Translations under genes and position numbers: made by a program
Source: Candidatus Phocaeicola excrementigallinarum
Lineage (GTDB): Bacteria > Bacteroidota > Bacteroidia > Bacteroidales > Bacteroidaceae
Assembly: GCA_019120125.1 (NCBI GenBank)
Contig: DWVR01000029.1
Span: 1-56,055, forward strand
Direction of reading: 5' to 3'
Length of the DNA stretch: 56,055 nt
Notes under the pieces: model-generated
Seen by the model: the letters and a program-made list of their open reading frames with translations, nothing else
Told to the model about the DNA's origin: nothing
Database searches by the model: none
Shown here: positions 55,871 through 56,055 of the stretch, piece after piece
Layout of the letters: the number at the start of each line of letters is the position of its first letter
How positions within the stretch are numbered: position 1 is the stretch's first letter

Positions 55871-56055
55871 TCATATGGATATCCAACGCTTCAAAGCATG
55901 ATAAACCCCGTCCTCATCCACCGAATCCGTCACATAGTCTGCAATGGCTTTCAGTGAATCGTTTGCATTCCCCATAGCCACACCGATGCCAGCCCGTTCA
56001 ACAATGGGAATGTCGTTGCCTCCATCGCCCAATGCCATCGTTTCCTCAATCCTGA
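55871..56055 (-). CDS. HAD-family Cof-type phosphatase (5' partial)
   Basis: Only the last 60 codons lie in the window. On the minus strand they read through MALGDGGNDIPIVERAGIGV and AMGNANDSLKAIADYVTDSV, which is motif IV and the C-terminal end of Cof/YwpJ-type haloacid dehalogenase phosphatases that act on sugar phosphates or similar small molecules. The frame ends in TGA at 55873-55871. It precedes dnaE on the same strand with a 165-base gap holding the dnaE promoter. Confidence 0.88.
   Translation of the reverse strand, partial: RIEETMALGDGGNDIPIVERAGIGVAMGNANDSLKAIADYVTDSVDEDGVYHALKRWISI

Overview
The window looks like a Bacteroidales chromosome, most likely Bacteroides or Phocaeicola. 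The evidence is a SusR/SusB/SusC/SusD/SusE starch locus, a glycine-lipid acyltransferase pair, promoters of the Bacteroides type (TTTG, about 20 bp, TAnnTTTG), and a division and cell-wall cluster in the order usual for this group. The species cannot be fixed from sequence reading alone.

Region 1 (1 to about 11.1 kb) is most of an integrated mobilizable element. The left side holds mobilization genes on the plus strand: a 5'-truncated ribbon-helix-helix relaxosome protein, a relaxase and a membrane coiled-coil protein. The right side holds a tyrosine integrase on the minus strand. Between them is a tightly packed minus-strand operon. It starts with a DUF1016/PDDEXK nuclease, followed by five markedly AT-rich genes: a Ser/Thr kinase fused to SEL1 and BspA-type leucine-rich repeats; a single-HKD phospholipase-D-type nuclease; a small protein resembling the NADAR ADP-ribose hydrolase fold; a DarT-type ADP-ribosyltransferase fused to a von Willebrand A (vWA) domain; and a PP2C phosphatase. 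Kinase, phosphatase and vWA protein together resemble the computationally described TerY-P triad. The DarT-like and NADAR-like genes resemble a DNA ADP-ribosylation toxin and its reversing enzyme. I infer a composite anti-phage or stress-response system and consider it the most interesting object here. The DUF1016 gene also carries three 36-bp-spaced palindromic repeats inside its reading frame.

Region 2 (11.1-15.5 kb) is ordinary chromosome on the plus strand: a membrane acyltransferase, ferritin, a methyltransferase-like protein, a PduO-type cobalamin adenosyltransferase, a DUF2795 protein and an exported thioredoxin. A roughly 500-bp gap before the thioredoxin holds a cluster of short repeats.

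Region 3 (15.5-29.8 kb) is an alpha-glucan utilization locus. susB (GH97), susC, susD and susE run leftward. susR and an SLC45-type sugar permease run rightward from the same intergenic region. A two-CBM20 GH77 4-alpha-glucanotransferase (malQ) faces the permease. Polymer-derived oligosaccharides would be bound and imported by SusCDE, hydrolysed by SusB, carried inward by the permease, and processed by MalQ. No GH13 amylase (SusA or SusG) lies in the window.

Region 4 (30.0-33.5 kb) holds gyrB, rpsT, tRNA-Glu(TTC) and recO. Region 5 (33.5-49.0 kb) is the division/cell-wall cluster, transcribed leftward: rsmH, ftsL-like, ftsI, murE, mraY, murD, ftsW, murG, murC, ftsQ, ftsA, ftsZ, yqeY. No mraZ precedes rsmH. 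Region 6 (49.2-51.1 kb) is the divergent glsA-glsB pair. Region 7 (51.2-55.7 kb) is dnaE, trxA and a small acidic protein, leftward. The window ends inside a HAD-family phosphatase gene. Many gene ends carry strong hairpin terminators, several of them shared by convergent genes.
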